Source: Leptofilum sp041987425
GTDB lineage: Bacteria; Chloroflexota; Anaerolineae; Promineifilales; Promineifilaceae
Assembly: GCA_041987425.1 (NCBI GenBank)
Contig: JBHIWP010000068.1
Coordinates: forward strand, 1-19,499
Reading direction: 5' to 3'
DNA length: 19,499 nucleotides
Below the pieces are notes generated by a model that did not search any database, was not told the DNA's origin, and saw only the letters and a list, made by a program, of their open reading frames with translations. Position numbers and translations under genes: made by a program. Position 1 is the stretch's first letter, and each line of letters begins with the position of its first letter. Shown one piece after another: positions 6,273-14,271 of this stretch.

Positions 6273-7361
6273 TTATTCCTCAGACCGTAACGAAATCTGA
6301 ATCTCGTCATCATCCAGCCGCGTTACCGTCACGTGCACCTTATCGTCTTCTGAAAAATTCTCTTCAAACCAGTGGTGTACGGTCGGGCTCAAAACAATGC
6401 GCGCCATATCGTTGGGCAACATGCGCCAGACGGCGCTGTCCTTGTCATACACACCATCATAATAAATGGTCACCGGCCGGGTTTCGGTGCGAGAATTAAT
6501 GGCGAAGAAAGGCCAATGTGCCGAAGTCAAATTAATAAAGCCTCGGCGGAGGTGCAGCGGCTTTACTTTTGAGGTATGGGTAAAGCCATCTTCCGGCTTG
6601 AGAACAGTTTCTAGCGAGACGTTTACTTCCTCTGTGTCTTTGCCACCCATCATTGGCTTGACGGTCCGCGCTTTCGGCTTGGCTTTGCGCTTGCTGGTCG
6701 CGCGCCGTCCCGTAAGAAAATGGATCAGCGGCAGCAGCTCATCAATTTGGTCTCGCAGCACATCAGTTACAGCCAAACCCATGGCAGCAGCTTGCTCCGC
6801 AGGATAGCGTCGGCTCAGGTAAAATGGCGTTACCCATTTGTCCTCACTGTTCAGATAGCTGGCCTTGCTGATTACCTCTGCCGAGGTCTCCGGCGTCAGT
6901 GCGGTGATGCTATCTTTGAACAAATCCTGGTAATGGGTTTCCTCGCCACTCTCCTCATCGACCTGCACCTGCTGCAGGCGAAATGACCATTCGGCACCCA
7001 GTTCGGTGATAAGACGGTGCGCCATTACGGGCTGCGCTTCGGCATTTTTGAGCGCCTTGGCCAGCGCCTTGGTATCCGTAATGGCAAGCTGTATCTCCAG
7101 GCTTAACGGCCGTGCAAAAAAGGCAATATACAAATCCTCTTCCGGGGCCTCGGTGGCGGAAATATATACAGAGCGGTTGGCCCGGCTTAGCCCCGCAAAG
7201 GGTAAATCGCCCTTAGCCTGGCGCGACAAATTATTGTGCAATAAGTGTACAAACTGCTCTAGCTGGTCCAGCGCATAGTTAATGGCGGTTTCCTCACCCG
7301 CCCAACCAAACGCAGTAAACACAGGCATTGCTAAGCCCGTAAACGCTGTTTTTGATGACAT
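6273..7361 (-). CDS. Unrecognised soluble protein (362 aa)
   Basis: I do not recognise this family. The ATG at 7361 has TGAGGA 7 nt upstream. There is no signal peptide or membrane helix. Residues ~1-215 are mixed alpha/beta. A basic linker rich in Lys, Arg and Ala (~219-237) separates a C-terminal region (~250-362) that contains VWRMLPNDMARIVLSP and ends in acidic, beta-rich sequence. The two-part layout with a basic linker could suit a nucleic-acid- or protein-binding adaptor, but this is a guess. It has its own strong promoter about 115 nt upstream and an efficient terminator, so it is transcribed as a single gene. An ACGGCCGT site lies inside it at 7106. Confidence 0.8.
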   Translation of the reverse strand: MSSKTAFTGLAMPVFTAFGWAGEETAINYALDQLEQFVHLLHNNLSRQAKGDLPFAGLSRANRSVYISATEAPEEDLYIAFFARPLSLEIQLAITDTKALAKALKNAEAQPVMAHRLITELGAEWSFRLQQVQVDEESGEETHYQDLFKDSITALTPETSAEVISKASYLNSEDKWVTPFYLSRRYPAEQAAAMGLAVTDVLRDQIDELLPLIHFLTGRRATSKRKAKPKARTVKPMMGGKDTEEVNVSLETVLKPEDGFTHTSKVKPLHLRRGFINLTSAHWPFFAINSRTETRPVTIYYDGVYDKDSAVWRMLPNDMARIVLSPTVHHWFEENFSEDDKVHVTVTRLDDDEIQISLRSEE

Positions 7362-7477
7362 TGGTAATTCCTCACTCAGTCAGAAAATGATGTGGCCGCA
7401 ACACGAACAACTACCTGACGATGGTTTGTTATGGGGATGCGTAATCTAAGAGGACTGTTTATTCCTGCTCCCACTTA

Positions 7478-7505
7478 TTTATAGCCTAGGTTTAATTCTT
7501 GTCAA
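7478..7505 (-). promoter_or_regulatory. Consensus promoter of the 362-aa gene
   Basis: On the minus strand a perfect TTGACA (7500-7505) is followed after 16 nt by TATAAA (7478-7483). Transcription should begin near 7470, giving a ~110-nt leader before the ATG at 7361. I saw no strong structure in that leader. Confidence 0.8.
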
Positions 7506-7518
7506 ATTTAAAGTACAG

Positions 7519-7565
7519 CGTGATGCGTGAACTTTTTTGTCAGGCGGCGGGCGTTTCGCATCACG
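7519..7565. other. Perfect 9-bp inverted repeat with 29-nt loop
   Basis: CGTGATGCG (7519-7527) and CGCATCACG (7557-7565) are exact inverted copies. They lie between the stop of the 565-aa gene and the -35 box of the 362-aa gene. Neither arm is followed by a T-tract, although the loop holds a T6 run. It could be an operator bound by a dimer looping two half-sites, or a weak transcript-end structure. Confidence 0.4.
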
Positions 7566-7570
7566 TACCG

Positions 7571-9268
7571 CTACTTAATCCGATACCCTTGATGATCATT
7601 ATTGAACAGCCAGGCCACCACAGAGCCAATCTCAATGGTTTCCGGCAGGTAAGTTTTCATGGTGACGGACGACGTGCCGCGCGTGTGCAGCATGTGCTGG
7701 GTGCGGCGCATCCGTTCAAACCGCTCTTGCCACGTTTTGCAGTTAGACGGCCGTAAATCCACCCATCCCTTTTGCGCCCAGGCATCCGTACTTTCATCCG
7801 ACAGGTCCACTTCATGATAAATACTTTCTGGAATGTTGATGCGGGGACCACGAATGAGCTGACGGCCGTCTGGCGTCAAAATGGGCACGCCAATAGATGT
7901 AATTTGCGTACGCAGCAGCTCGTTTTCCATGATAAAGCTGTACAGCGTCTCAGAAAGCTCCGTAGCGGTTGTGTCCAACACGTTGCGCAACGTGTGGTAG
8001 TTCAACCGCAGCAAATGGGCTTCGTAGAGCAATTTAGAAAGCTCTGGCGGCCCCAGCTGCCCCAGGGCCACGCTGTGGCTTTTTGTCTCTTCCTCAATGC
8101 GGGCCAGCTTGTCTAAGGCCGTTTGCCGCAGCACCCCGGCGCGATAGCTGGGATTGATGATGCTGCTGTCTATCCCGGCAATCACATCATAGCCGGTATT
8201 GCTGCCTTTAATTTCCAGAAGCGCCTGCTGAGCGATCTCTTCTGGCGTCACAAACTCCATCTGGTTAATGTGGGTAATGGCTTCAAACTCGCCCCGAGCA
8301 AAGAAGCCATTTTCGCCGGTATCCACCCCGGCCATGTGCAGCTTGCCCATGCGATTGTACTGATTTTCATCGCCGCGCAGAGTAAGACGGCCGTTCAAAT
8401 CCTGCATCTGGCTCTCATAGCGAAACTGCGGCATGCCGCGCACCTTGATTGCCTTGTAGGCCACACGCCGGTAGCCAATCATCGCCCCCGGCTTCAGCTC
8501 CTTCACCAGCGGGCCGTTTGGCGTGCGGGCCATCAGGAACATCAGGCCGGTGTGGGCAAAGGCAACGGCCGTTTTGCTCATTAATTTGGCGCTGGGGCGA
8601 TCTTCGCTGTGGGTGTAGGGAATATTTAGCCCCATACCGCCCGTGCCGGTGGTGCCAATCTTCAGGTAGAGTCGGGTGCGCACCTCGCACATGGCCTTGT
8701 GGATCATTTGCACGTGGCGAATAAGCTGCGGCAGCGATTGAGAAATAAGCAGGGTGCTGACGTTTTGCTCCAGCGATTTGCCCAGTGCGTCCAATGCCTC
8801 AATGTCTTGATGGTCTACAATCTGGCGCAGCTGCTGCAAAATGTCGTAGGTTTGCTGGCTCAGGCTTTCTATATCCTGGTAGCTGATGGCCGTAGCCGTA
8901 TTGATGCTGTCGATGATGACGTCAGGCCTGTGTTGCTGAATGAGCTGCACCAGGGCGGAACGGCCGTAAGCCTCCTCCAGCTTGCCAAACAGATCGTCAT
9001 ACAGCATGTCACGCCGGTGGCTGCTCTGCAATAAGCGACGGCGACGCTCCAGGCTAAACTCATCGCGCACAAACACGTCGCCCCAGGCGCCAACAAATTC
9101 AATGTGGGGGAACTCCTTGCGCGCGTCATACAGAAATTCACGCACTTCGCCCCGAAAGAGGCTGGCCACAACGATTTTCTTCGGCTCCAGGGCGCGCGCC
9201 ACTGTGCGCACAATCTGGGAGCCAACCAGGCCAGAACCTCCTAAAACCAAAAAGCAGCGGTCAGACAT
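7571..9268 (-). CDS. Rossmann-fold NAD(P)-binding protein of unknown substrate (565 aa)
   Basis: The N-terminus CFLVLGGSGLVGSQIVR carries the dinucleotide-binding glycine motif GGSGLVG (10-16) of extended short-chain dehydrogenase/epimerase proteins. The rest does not match the usual family layout. It is far longer than the typical 300-350 aa, and I did not find an unambiguous YxxxK catalytic pair. A distinctive central block contains GTGGMGLNIPYTHSEDR and the C-terminal third is helical. I would call it an uncharacterised NAD(P)-dependent oxidoreductase-like protein. The ATG at 9268 has GGAGG 5 nt upstream, so the start is secure. It follows the acetyl-CoA acetyltransferase gene by 153 nt on the same strand. 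A weak promoter may lie in that gap (TATACT at 9310-9315 with only a poor -35). A link to acyl-CoA metabolism is suggested only by that neighbour. Confidence 0.8.
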   Translation of the reverse strand: MSDRCFLVLGGSGLVGSQIVRTVARALEPKKIVVASLFRGEVREFLYDARKEFPHIEFVGAWGDVFVRDEFSLERRRRLLQSSHRRDMLYDDLFGKLEEAYGRSALVQLIQQHRPDVIIDSINTATAISYQDIESLSQQTYDILQQLRQIVDHQDIEALDALGKSLEQNVSTLLISQSLPQLIRHVQMIHKAMCEVRTRLYLKIGTTGTGGMGLNIPYTHSEDRPSAKLMSKTAVAFAHTGLMFLMARTPNGPLVKELKPGAMIGYRRVAYKAIKVRGMPQFRYESQMQDLNGRLTLRGDENQYNRMGKLHMAGVDTGENGFFARGEFEAITHINQMEFVTPEEIAQQALLEIKGSNTGYDVIAGIDSSIINPSYRAGVLRQTALDKLARIEEETKSHSVALGQLGPPELSKLLYEAHLLRLNYHTLRNVLDTTATELSETLYSFIMENELLRTQITSIGVPILTPDGRQLIRGPRINIPESIYHEVDLSDESTDAWAQKGWVDLRPSNCKTWQERFERMRRTQHMLHTRGTSSVTMKTYLPETIEIGSVVAWLFNNDHQGYRIK

Positions 9269-9391
9269 AAATCCTCCAAACAGAAATAGTGGGAATATGG
9301 ATAGCCGTAAGTATACCGCAACGGTGCACTTGACTGAAAATTACACTCCTGCAGCCCAAGGCGATTCAGAAGCTCACCCAGGCGCAAAACA

Positions 9392-9422
9392 GGACGCGGA
9401 TTGATGCAGATAAATGCTGATT
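9392..9422. repeat. Short ATCNGC decamer-spaced intergenic repeat
   Basis: On the minus strand ATCAGC, ATCTGC and ATCCGC occur at exact 10-nt steps directly after the thiolase stop codon, ending in GTCC. This resembles a degenerate intergenic word family (ATCTGCGTCAATCTGCGTCC-like) that I recall from several environmental phyla. Function unknown; the 10-nt period places each copy on the same helix face. Confidence 0.5.
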
Positions 9423-10657
9423 TATTCCAGCTCAACCGCCAGGGCGACAGCTTCACCGCCGCCGAGGCAGAGGGAGGCGATGCCCCGCTTAAGATCGCGC
9501 TGCTGCAAAGCGTGCACAAGCGTCACCAAAAGGCGCCCACCGCTGGCGCCAATGGGATGCCCCAGAGCAATAGCCCCACCGTTAACGTTCACCTTGTCCC
9601 AGTCCCAATCATACCCTTTTTGGGTGAGCTCCACGCCGTTGGCCAGCACCTGGGCGGCAAACGCCTCATTCACCTCAAATAGATCAACGTCCTGCATTTG
9701 CCAGCCGATTTTGTCCAGCAGGCGAGGAATAGCGCGGGCAGGGGCAGCAAAGAGCCACTGCGGCTCCACTGCGTAGTGGGTGTAGCCCACTATGCGAGCC
9801 ATCGGCTGGATGCCCTGGCGTTCGGCTTCGGCGCGATGGGTGAGCACCAGAGCAGCAGCACCGTCGTTGAGGCCAGGGGCGTTGCCAGCGGTCACCTGGC
9901 CGTCTTTCTCGAAAGCCGGGGGCAGCTTGGCCAGTCCTTCCAGGCTGGTCTGCATCTCGTAGCTGCCGTTGCTGAAGCTGGCGCGGATGGGCTCGTCTTT
10001 ATCCACAATGGTGCTGCCTTTGCGGCTTTTGATTTCTACTGGAACAATTTCCTGTTGGAAACGGCCGTTTGCCGTGGCCTCCGCTGCTTTTTCGTGGCTG
10101 CGGTAGGCAAATTCATCCATTTCCTCGCGGCTGACTTCGTACTGTCTGGCAATAAATTCGGCCGCGTTGCCCATGGGCCACTCCTGGAAGGAGCACCACA
10201 ATCCGTCGGCCAGCAGCGAATCTTGCATCTCCACATGGCCATAGCGCAGCCCTTGCCGCGCCTTGGGCAGCAGGTAGGGGGCGTTGGACATGCTCTCCAT
10301 GCCGCCCGCCACGTACACATCGCCCTCTCCGGCAATAATGCCATTGGCCGCCAGCATGACGGCCTTGAGGCCCGAGCCGCACACCTTGTTGACGCTGGCT
10401 GCGCCCACTGTGTTGGGCAGCCCGCCACGCAGGGCCGCCTGCCGTGCCGGGGCCTGCCCCACGCCGGCCGATACAACGTTTCCCAGGATTACTTCGTACA
10501 CCGAACTGGGATCAATGCCGGAACGGGCAACGGCCGTTTGCACCACCAATGCCCCTAAATCCGTCGCCGTCTGGCTGGCCAGGCTGCCCGACATTTTTCC
10601 GGTTGGCGTGCGGGCCGCTCCCAAAATTACAATATCTTTTTCGTTCTTGTTACTCAT
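9422..10657 (-). CDS. atoB: Acetyl-CoA C-acetyltransferase (thiolase)
   Basis: This enzyme condenses two acetyl-CoA to acetoacetyl-CoA or runs the reverse, thiolytic reaction, in the cytoplasm. The catalytic set is complete: nucleophile Cys93 in NKVCGSGLKAV, NEAFAAQ (Asn330), GHPIGASGGR (His367) and the second cysteine Cys397 in CLGGGEAVA. Length 411 aa is slightly above the usual ~393, owing to a short N-terminal extension. The ATG at 10657 has GAGGAG upstream with somewhat long spacing. The NVNGGAIALGHPIGASG block is typical of biosynthetic, short-chain thiolases (AtoB/PhaA type) rather than FadA, but substrate length cannot be proven here. The only nearby gene on the same strand is the 565-aa Rossmann protein. 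No PhaB or PhaC is in the window, so the pathway (polyester, butyrate, mevalonate or fatty-acid use) stays open. Confidence 0.95.
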   Translation of the reverse strand: MSNKNEKDIVILGAARTPTGKMSGSLASQTATDLGALVVQTAVARSGIDPSSVYEVILGNVVSAGVGQAPARQAALRGGLPNTVGAASVNKVCGSGLKAVMLAANGIIAGEGDVYVAGGMESMSNAPYLLPKARQGLRYGHVEMQDSLLADGLWCSFQEWPMGNAAEFIARQYEVSREEMDEFAYRSHEKAAEATANGRFQQEIVPVEIKSRKGSTIVDKDEPIRASFSNGSYEMQTSLEGLAKLPPAFEKDGQVTAGNAPGLNDGAAALVLTHRAEAERQGIQPMARIVGYTHYAVEPQWLFAAPARAIPRLLDKIGWQMQDVDLFEVNEAFAAQVLANGVELTQKGYDWDWDKVNVNGGAIALGHPIGASGGRLLVTLVHALQQRDLKRGIASLCLGGGEAVALAVELE

Positions 10658-10705
10658 GATTAAATACGCTCCTCAGTGGGTGAGAATTTTTATTGTCGTT
10701 CAGTC

Positions 10706-10733
10706 ATTGTATTGTATCTGATGCGAGTTGCAA
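10706..10733 (-). promoter_or_regulatory. Promoter of the thiolase gene
   Basis: On the minus strand TTGCAA (10728-10733) is followed after 16 nt by TACAAT (10706-10711). A second overlapping TACAAT (10711-10716) lies 5 nt upstream of it. The predicted start near 10699 gives a leader of about 42 nt containing the GAGGAG ribosome site. Confidence 0.55.
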
Positions 10734-10762
10734 TTGAGAAACGGTCATTACAAGGATATTAT
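10734..10762 (+). promoter_or_regulatory. Promoter of the serine hydrolase gene, probably leaderless
   Basis: TTGAGA (10734-10739) and TATTAT (10757-10762) are separated by exactly 17 nt. The ATG at 10770 begins 7 nt after the -10 box, so the message should start at the start codon. This promoter abuts the oppositely directed thiolase -35 box at 10728-10733, so the two polymerases would compete for one short region. Confidence 0.65.
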
Positions 10763-10769
10763 TTTTCCC

Positions 10770-11897
10770 ATGCTAATATTAACTATTGTTTTTGGTTTAT
10801 TGGTGATTACGGCCGTGCGCTTCAGCATACCACCGCTGAAGGTACCGGCTGGCTTAGACAAGAATGCCCGGCTGGCGCGCCTGGATGAGTGGTTGAGCTC
10901 GCTGCACAGGCGCAAAAAATTTAGCGGCGTGGTGCTCTTGGCAGCTAATGGCAAAATAATCTTTGAGAAAGGGTACGGCTACGCTGACACAAGCGGAAAA
11001 GATAAGCTCACGGTCCACTCATCGTTTAACCTGGCCTCGGTGTCCAAGCAATTTACAGCAGCGGGCATTGTGCTCTTAAAATGCCAGGACAAGCTGTCCT
11101 ATTCTGATGCCATCACCAAATTCATTCCAGAGTTGAAGAGCTACAGCGGCGTGTCTATTCAGCACCTTTTACACCATACCTCCGGCATTCCAGATTACCT
11201 GGGCGTCGCCAGCAAGCATTTAAACGCGTCTGAATTAGTCACTGTGCCCAAATTGATCGCGCTATATGCCCGCAACGACCTGCCACTCAGATTTACGCCA
11301 GGCGACAAGTTTGAATACAGCAATATGGGTTACGTGCTGTTGGCCGAGATTATTGAAAGAGCATCCGGGCAGGCGTTTTCGGAATTCATGGCAGAGAATT
11401 TCTTCCGCCCGCTGGAGATGAAACACACACAGGTCTTCAATTTGCTATCGGAAGAAGCGCCAAAAAACCGCGTGCACGGCTTCCGAAAGAAATATCGTTT
11501 CTTCGGCGGCAAGCAGCTTCACGACCTCAACCACTTTGATGGCGTGGCGGGGGACGGCAGCGTTTATGCCAGCGCTTATGATCTGCTTAAGTGGCACAGC
11601 GCCTTGCTTAAAGGAACAGTTATTCCCATTGAAGAAATGAAAGTTGCATATCAATCAGGTATCTTGAATAATGATAAAAAAATGGGATATGGCTTTGGCT
11701 GGTTCGTCAATGAAGATGGCTCAGTTGAGCATCCTGGGGGATGGCAGGGGTTTGCCACTTACTTTTTCCGCAACGAGCAAAAAGATCTTGTGATTGTTGT
11801 TTTAGATAATTCGGGAAACCTATTTCGAGTCACGCCCAACGGTGGGCGCTACAACTCAATTCCGATTAACCTCAAGCACTTCCTTGAGCAATTGTAA
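10770..11897 (+). CDS. Membrane-anchored serine beta-lactamase-like hydrolase (class C / PBP4* type)
   Basis: This is a serine hydrolase of the beta-lactamase/transpeptidase-like family, with its catalytic domain outside the membrane. Numbered from ATG 10770: one N-terminal hydrophobic anchor (~2-20), SVSK (90-93, nucleophile Ser90 and Lys93), HHTSGIPDY (~135-143), YSN (183-185) and HPGG (321-324), which replaces the KTG triad. Length 375 aa is normal. A TTG at 10728 would extend the frame by 14 residues but coincides with promoter boxes, so ATG 10770 is preferred. Members act as esterases, D-amino-acid peptidases or beta-lactamases, and sequence alone does not decide which. It stands alone between divergent and downstream promoters. 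Base composition is more AT-rich than in the flanking thiolase gene. Confidence 0.9.
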   Translation: MLILTIVFGLLVITAVRFSIPPLKVPAGLDKNARLARLDEWLSSLHRRKKFSGVVLLAANGKIIFEKGYGYADTSGKDKLTVHSSFNLASVSKQFTAAGIVLLKCQDKLSYSDAITKFIPELKSYSGVSIQHLLHHTSGIPDYLGVASKHLNASELVTVPKLIALYARNDLPLRFTPGDKFEYSNMGYVLLAEIIERASGQAFSEFMAENFFRPLEMKHTQVFNLLSEEAPKNRVHGFRKKYRFFGGKQLHDLNHFDGVAGDGSVYASAYDLLKWHSALLKGTVIPIEEMKVAYQSGILNNDKKMGYGFGWFVNEDGSVEHPGGWQGFATYFFRNEQKDLVIVVLDNSGNLFRVTPNGGRYNSIPINLKHFLEQL

Positions 11898-11914
11898 GGG
11901 TTTGCTTGAAGGAA
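11880..11914 (+). other. Imperfect stem-loop over the hydrolase stop codon
   Basis: TTCCTTGAGCAA (11880-11891) can pair with TTGCTTGAAGGAA (11902-11914) with one bulge, with the stop codon in the loop. There is no following T-tract. It may protect the 3' end or pause polymerase. The rest of the gap to 12142 shows only the promoter at 12030-12058 and a near-miss of the octamer (ACGGCCGA) at 12008. Confidence 0.3.
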
Positions 11915-12029
11915 CCTAGCCCTACTGAGATACCCTCTATTATTTTGCAAACCAACTCATGTTCGATCCTGACCAGGCCGGTACCTGATGCCACTTGTAT
12001 ATTAGTAACGGCCGAAAGCTATTGCCACA

Positions 12030-12058
12030 TTGATATGTAAGACTCCGACCGCTATAAT
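12030..12058 (+). promoter_or_regulatory. Consensus promoter of the 638-aa gene
   Basis: TTGATA (12030-12035), a 17-nt spacer and a perfect TATAAT (12053-12058) form one of the best promoters in the window. Transcription should begin near 12065, leaving a leader of about 78 nt that ends with the ribosome site AGGAG. Confidence 0.85.
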
Positions 12059-12142
12059 CTTGCCATAGTTCTGCCTTACTCACTGAGAAATTGTAAAGCT
12101 AAAGAGCAAAAATCAGAGAACCAGTTCGCTTAGGAGCATATA

Positions 12143-14059
12143 ATGGACATTATTCTTAGTGCCCTCGCCGAAGCAATTATGGCCGTTCTCATCGAAGATT
12201 TAGCCAGGCAGCCCCGGCTAGGATCTCTGCGAGACAGTTTAAGAGGCAAATCGCCAGAACAAATCTCATTACAACGAGCTTTAGCGCGAACTTATTTACG
12301 GTTTGCGCAAGAATATCCTGAACTCACAGCTTCACTATTCGACGAACACTTTCTCAACGTGGAAATTATTAAACAGGAGCTTGCCAAGCTACTCACGCCC
12401 AATCAAATACCGGATATTGATGTAATTACCAAACAATGGCAGGCGCAGTTCAAGAAAGCGCCTAAATTTGATTTAGCGCCTCCGATTGCCTTTTTTATAG
12501 ACACACTTCAAATAGAAATAAAAGCATCACCTTTATTAAAGCCATTTGTTGACAGTCGCGCGATGGAGCAACTGTATGAACTTTCTCGTACCAATCAGCA
12601 ACAAGTGCAGCTTCAAAGTGAGATTAAGGATTTATTGCAGGACATAAGAGATAGTGTAGTTTGGGCTGGACAACTGCAAAAGGGTGTTGTAGTTTTCCCT
12701 CACCAAAACTTGGATAACAAATCTGCTCCCGAATCACCGGGAAACCTGTTTGAGTCTGAGCGAGACTTTGTTCAATATTGGTTAAAACAAGCAAAACTAA
12801 CGAAAGAATACAATAAATCCCAATTCCAACATCATTTTCGGGTTGCCACAATTCTTTATGGACAAACTGGCTTACCAAATAGCCTGGAAAATAAGGAATG
12901 TGCCGAACAACTTACAGAGCAGGTTGTTGCCCTGGCGCAGCTTTTGGTTAATCAGCGAGATGAACAAAGTCTCCTAATGTTAGAATGGGGCTACCAAGCA
13001 TCGAAAGCGATACAACAATGGAAGGACGTCTTTGACATAACGTGGGAAACAGCGTTTGATTTCACGTTTTCAAAGCATGAGCAAAGCCTCACGTGGATAA
13101 AAAGACTTGAAAAACTCATACCCAAACTTGATCTCATTGGAAATCCTGAAAAAGCTGGGATGACTATTGAGGGCATAATCGTCTTCTTTGAAATTTGGGT
13201 TGATGTTCTAAAGGGTCAATGTATGCCTGATATTTACAGAACTCATACATTTATGAAAAATGTGGAAGATAGGTTAGGGAACGTTTCAGTTCTGCCACAC
13301 TCTGAAAAGCAACCTTTTTATGATATGTTAGCAATTCACTATTCAAATATGGCAAACGATGAATCAAATCGCGGCTACGAGTTTCTTAAACAAAAGCAAT
13401 TTGAACAAGCGCTACACCATTATGAAGCCAGTTTTAGGTACGTTCGAAGAGCCAAATTGAATTCATACTCAAACTCAAACAGTGCTCAGCTCAATAACCA
13501 AGAGGTGAGAGTACGAATAAATATGGCAGAAGTTTACGAAAAACGAGATCAGAACAACGATTTTGATGCAGTGCAAACTGAATTATCTATGGCTTACGAC
13601 TCGCTGACTCCCATCGAGGCCAAACCCATTAACCCATCTAGAGAAGAGAGAGAAGAACTTGAGCAAATATCCAAAGAGCGTGATCGATTACGCACCTTAA
13701 TTATGATAATTTGGGCAAGAGCAAATCACAATACCGGAAGACCAAAAGAAGACACATCAGTTCAAGAAAGATTCATGACAAACATAAAGTGGGATTACAA
13801 GGCGCGCGCGCCGTTTACCATAAAAAAGCTTAACTACGCATTGGAATTTGCCTCAAAATCTGAAAGTGAGGATCTTTTTCCTCAGATTCACTTTCTGCTC
13901 TCACATGCATACTTCGACCTTGAGAATAAAACAGAAGCTTTGCGCCATATTCGAATTGCAATTGATCTTTATACCCAAGAAAGAAACTTACACTTTGTTG
14001 AACTTGCCAGAAATCATGAAAAACGAATTAAGCGTTCTCAAAGTTTCTTTGGCTTCTAG
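12143..14059 (+). CDS. Unrecognised AT-rich helical protein, possible adaptor plus TPR-like region (638 aa)
   Basis: I do not recognise this protein. The ATG at 12143 has AGGAG 7 nt upstream and a consensus promoter. Residues ~1-175 form an all-helical N-terminal region including a SLQRALARTYLRFAQEYPEL stretch; its style recalls the adaptor domains that precede NTPase modules in STAND-type signalling proteins, but that is a weak impression. Residues ~210-638 are helical with TPR-like pairs, for example FLKQKQFEQALHHYEASFRY and KTEALRHIRIAIDLY near the end. No Walker A, Toll/IL-1 receptor, nuclease, protease or membrane motif was found. The gene is clearly more AT-rich than its neighbours, uses many AGA, AAA and GAA codons and lacks the ACGGCCGT octamer throughout, so recent transfer is likely. 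A role as scaffold or sensor is inference only. Confidence 0.85.
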   Translation: MDIILSALAEAIMAVLIEDLARQPRLGSLRDSLRGKSPEQISLQRALARTYLRFAQEYPELTASLFDEHFLNVEIIKQELAKLLTPNQIPDIDVITKQWQAQFKKAPKFDLAPPIAFFIDTLQIEIKASPLLKPFVDSRAMEQLYELSRTNQQQVQLQSEIKDLLQDIRDSVVWAGQLQKGVVVFPHQNLDNKSAPESPGNLFESERDFVQYWLKQAKLTKEYNKSQFQHHFRVATILYGQTGLPNSLENKECAEQLTEQVVALAQLLVNQRDEQSLLMLEWGYQASKAIQQWKDVFDITWETAFDFTFSKHEQSLTWIKRLEKLIPKLDLIGNPEKAGMTIEGIIVFFEIWVDVLKGQCMPDIYRTHTFMKNVEDRLGNVSVLPHSEKQPFYDMLAIHYSNMANDESNRGYEFLKQKQFEQALHHYEASFRYVRRAKLNSYSNSNSAQLNNQEVRVRINMAEVYEKRDQNNDFDAVQTELSMAYDSLTPIEAKPINPSREEREELEQISKERDRLRTLIMIIWARANHNTGRPKEDTSVQERFMTNIKWDYKARAPFTIKKLNYALEFASKSESEDLFPQIHFLLSHAYFDLENKTEALRHIRIAIDLYTQERNLHFVELARNHEKRIKRSQSFFGF

Positions 14060-14219
14060 AAGCAAACTTGCCAAATGCAATAAAATCCATCCGCAGCAAA
14101 GAGATGTGACGATTTAAAATTTGTGTTTCCGATTGAAAAGCAATGCTTGCCTCCTCTGAAAATGCAGTTACTTCTCACCTCGCACGCAAGTGAAGAATTA
14201 AATCTAACCAACATTCCCG

Positions 14220-14248
14220 TTGAAGTGAAAGAAACGCCACTGTATACT
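14220..14248 (+). promoter_or_regulatory. Promoter of the cytochrome operon
   Basis: TTGAAG (14220-14225), a 17-nt spacer and TATACT (14243-14248) lie just before the cytochrome gene. The predicted start near 14255 leaves a leader of under 20 nt holding GGAGG. The rest of 14060-14219 shows nothing I can name. Confidence 0.75.
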
Positions 14249-14271
14249 TTGCCGCGGAGGCAGCGGCTAAC

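Noticed and set aside
7519..7565. Intrinsic terminator for the 565-aa gene
   Set aside because: The loop is 29 nt long and no T-tract follows the second arm on either strand.
9698..10558. Long 286-aa open frame on the plus strand opposite the thiolase gene
   Set aside because: It is a shadow of a conserved, complete thiolase on the other strand and has no family motif or ribosome site.
12143..14059. STAND or AAA NTPase
   Set aside because: No GxxxxGK[ST] Walker A motif anywhere in the 638 residues.
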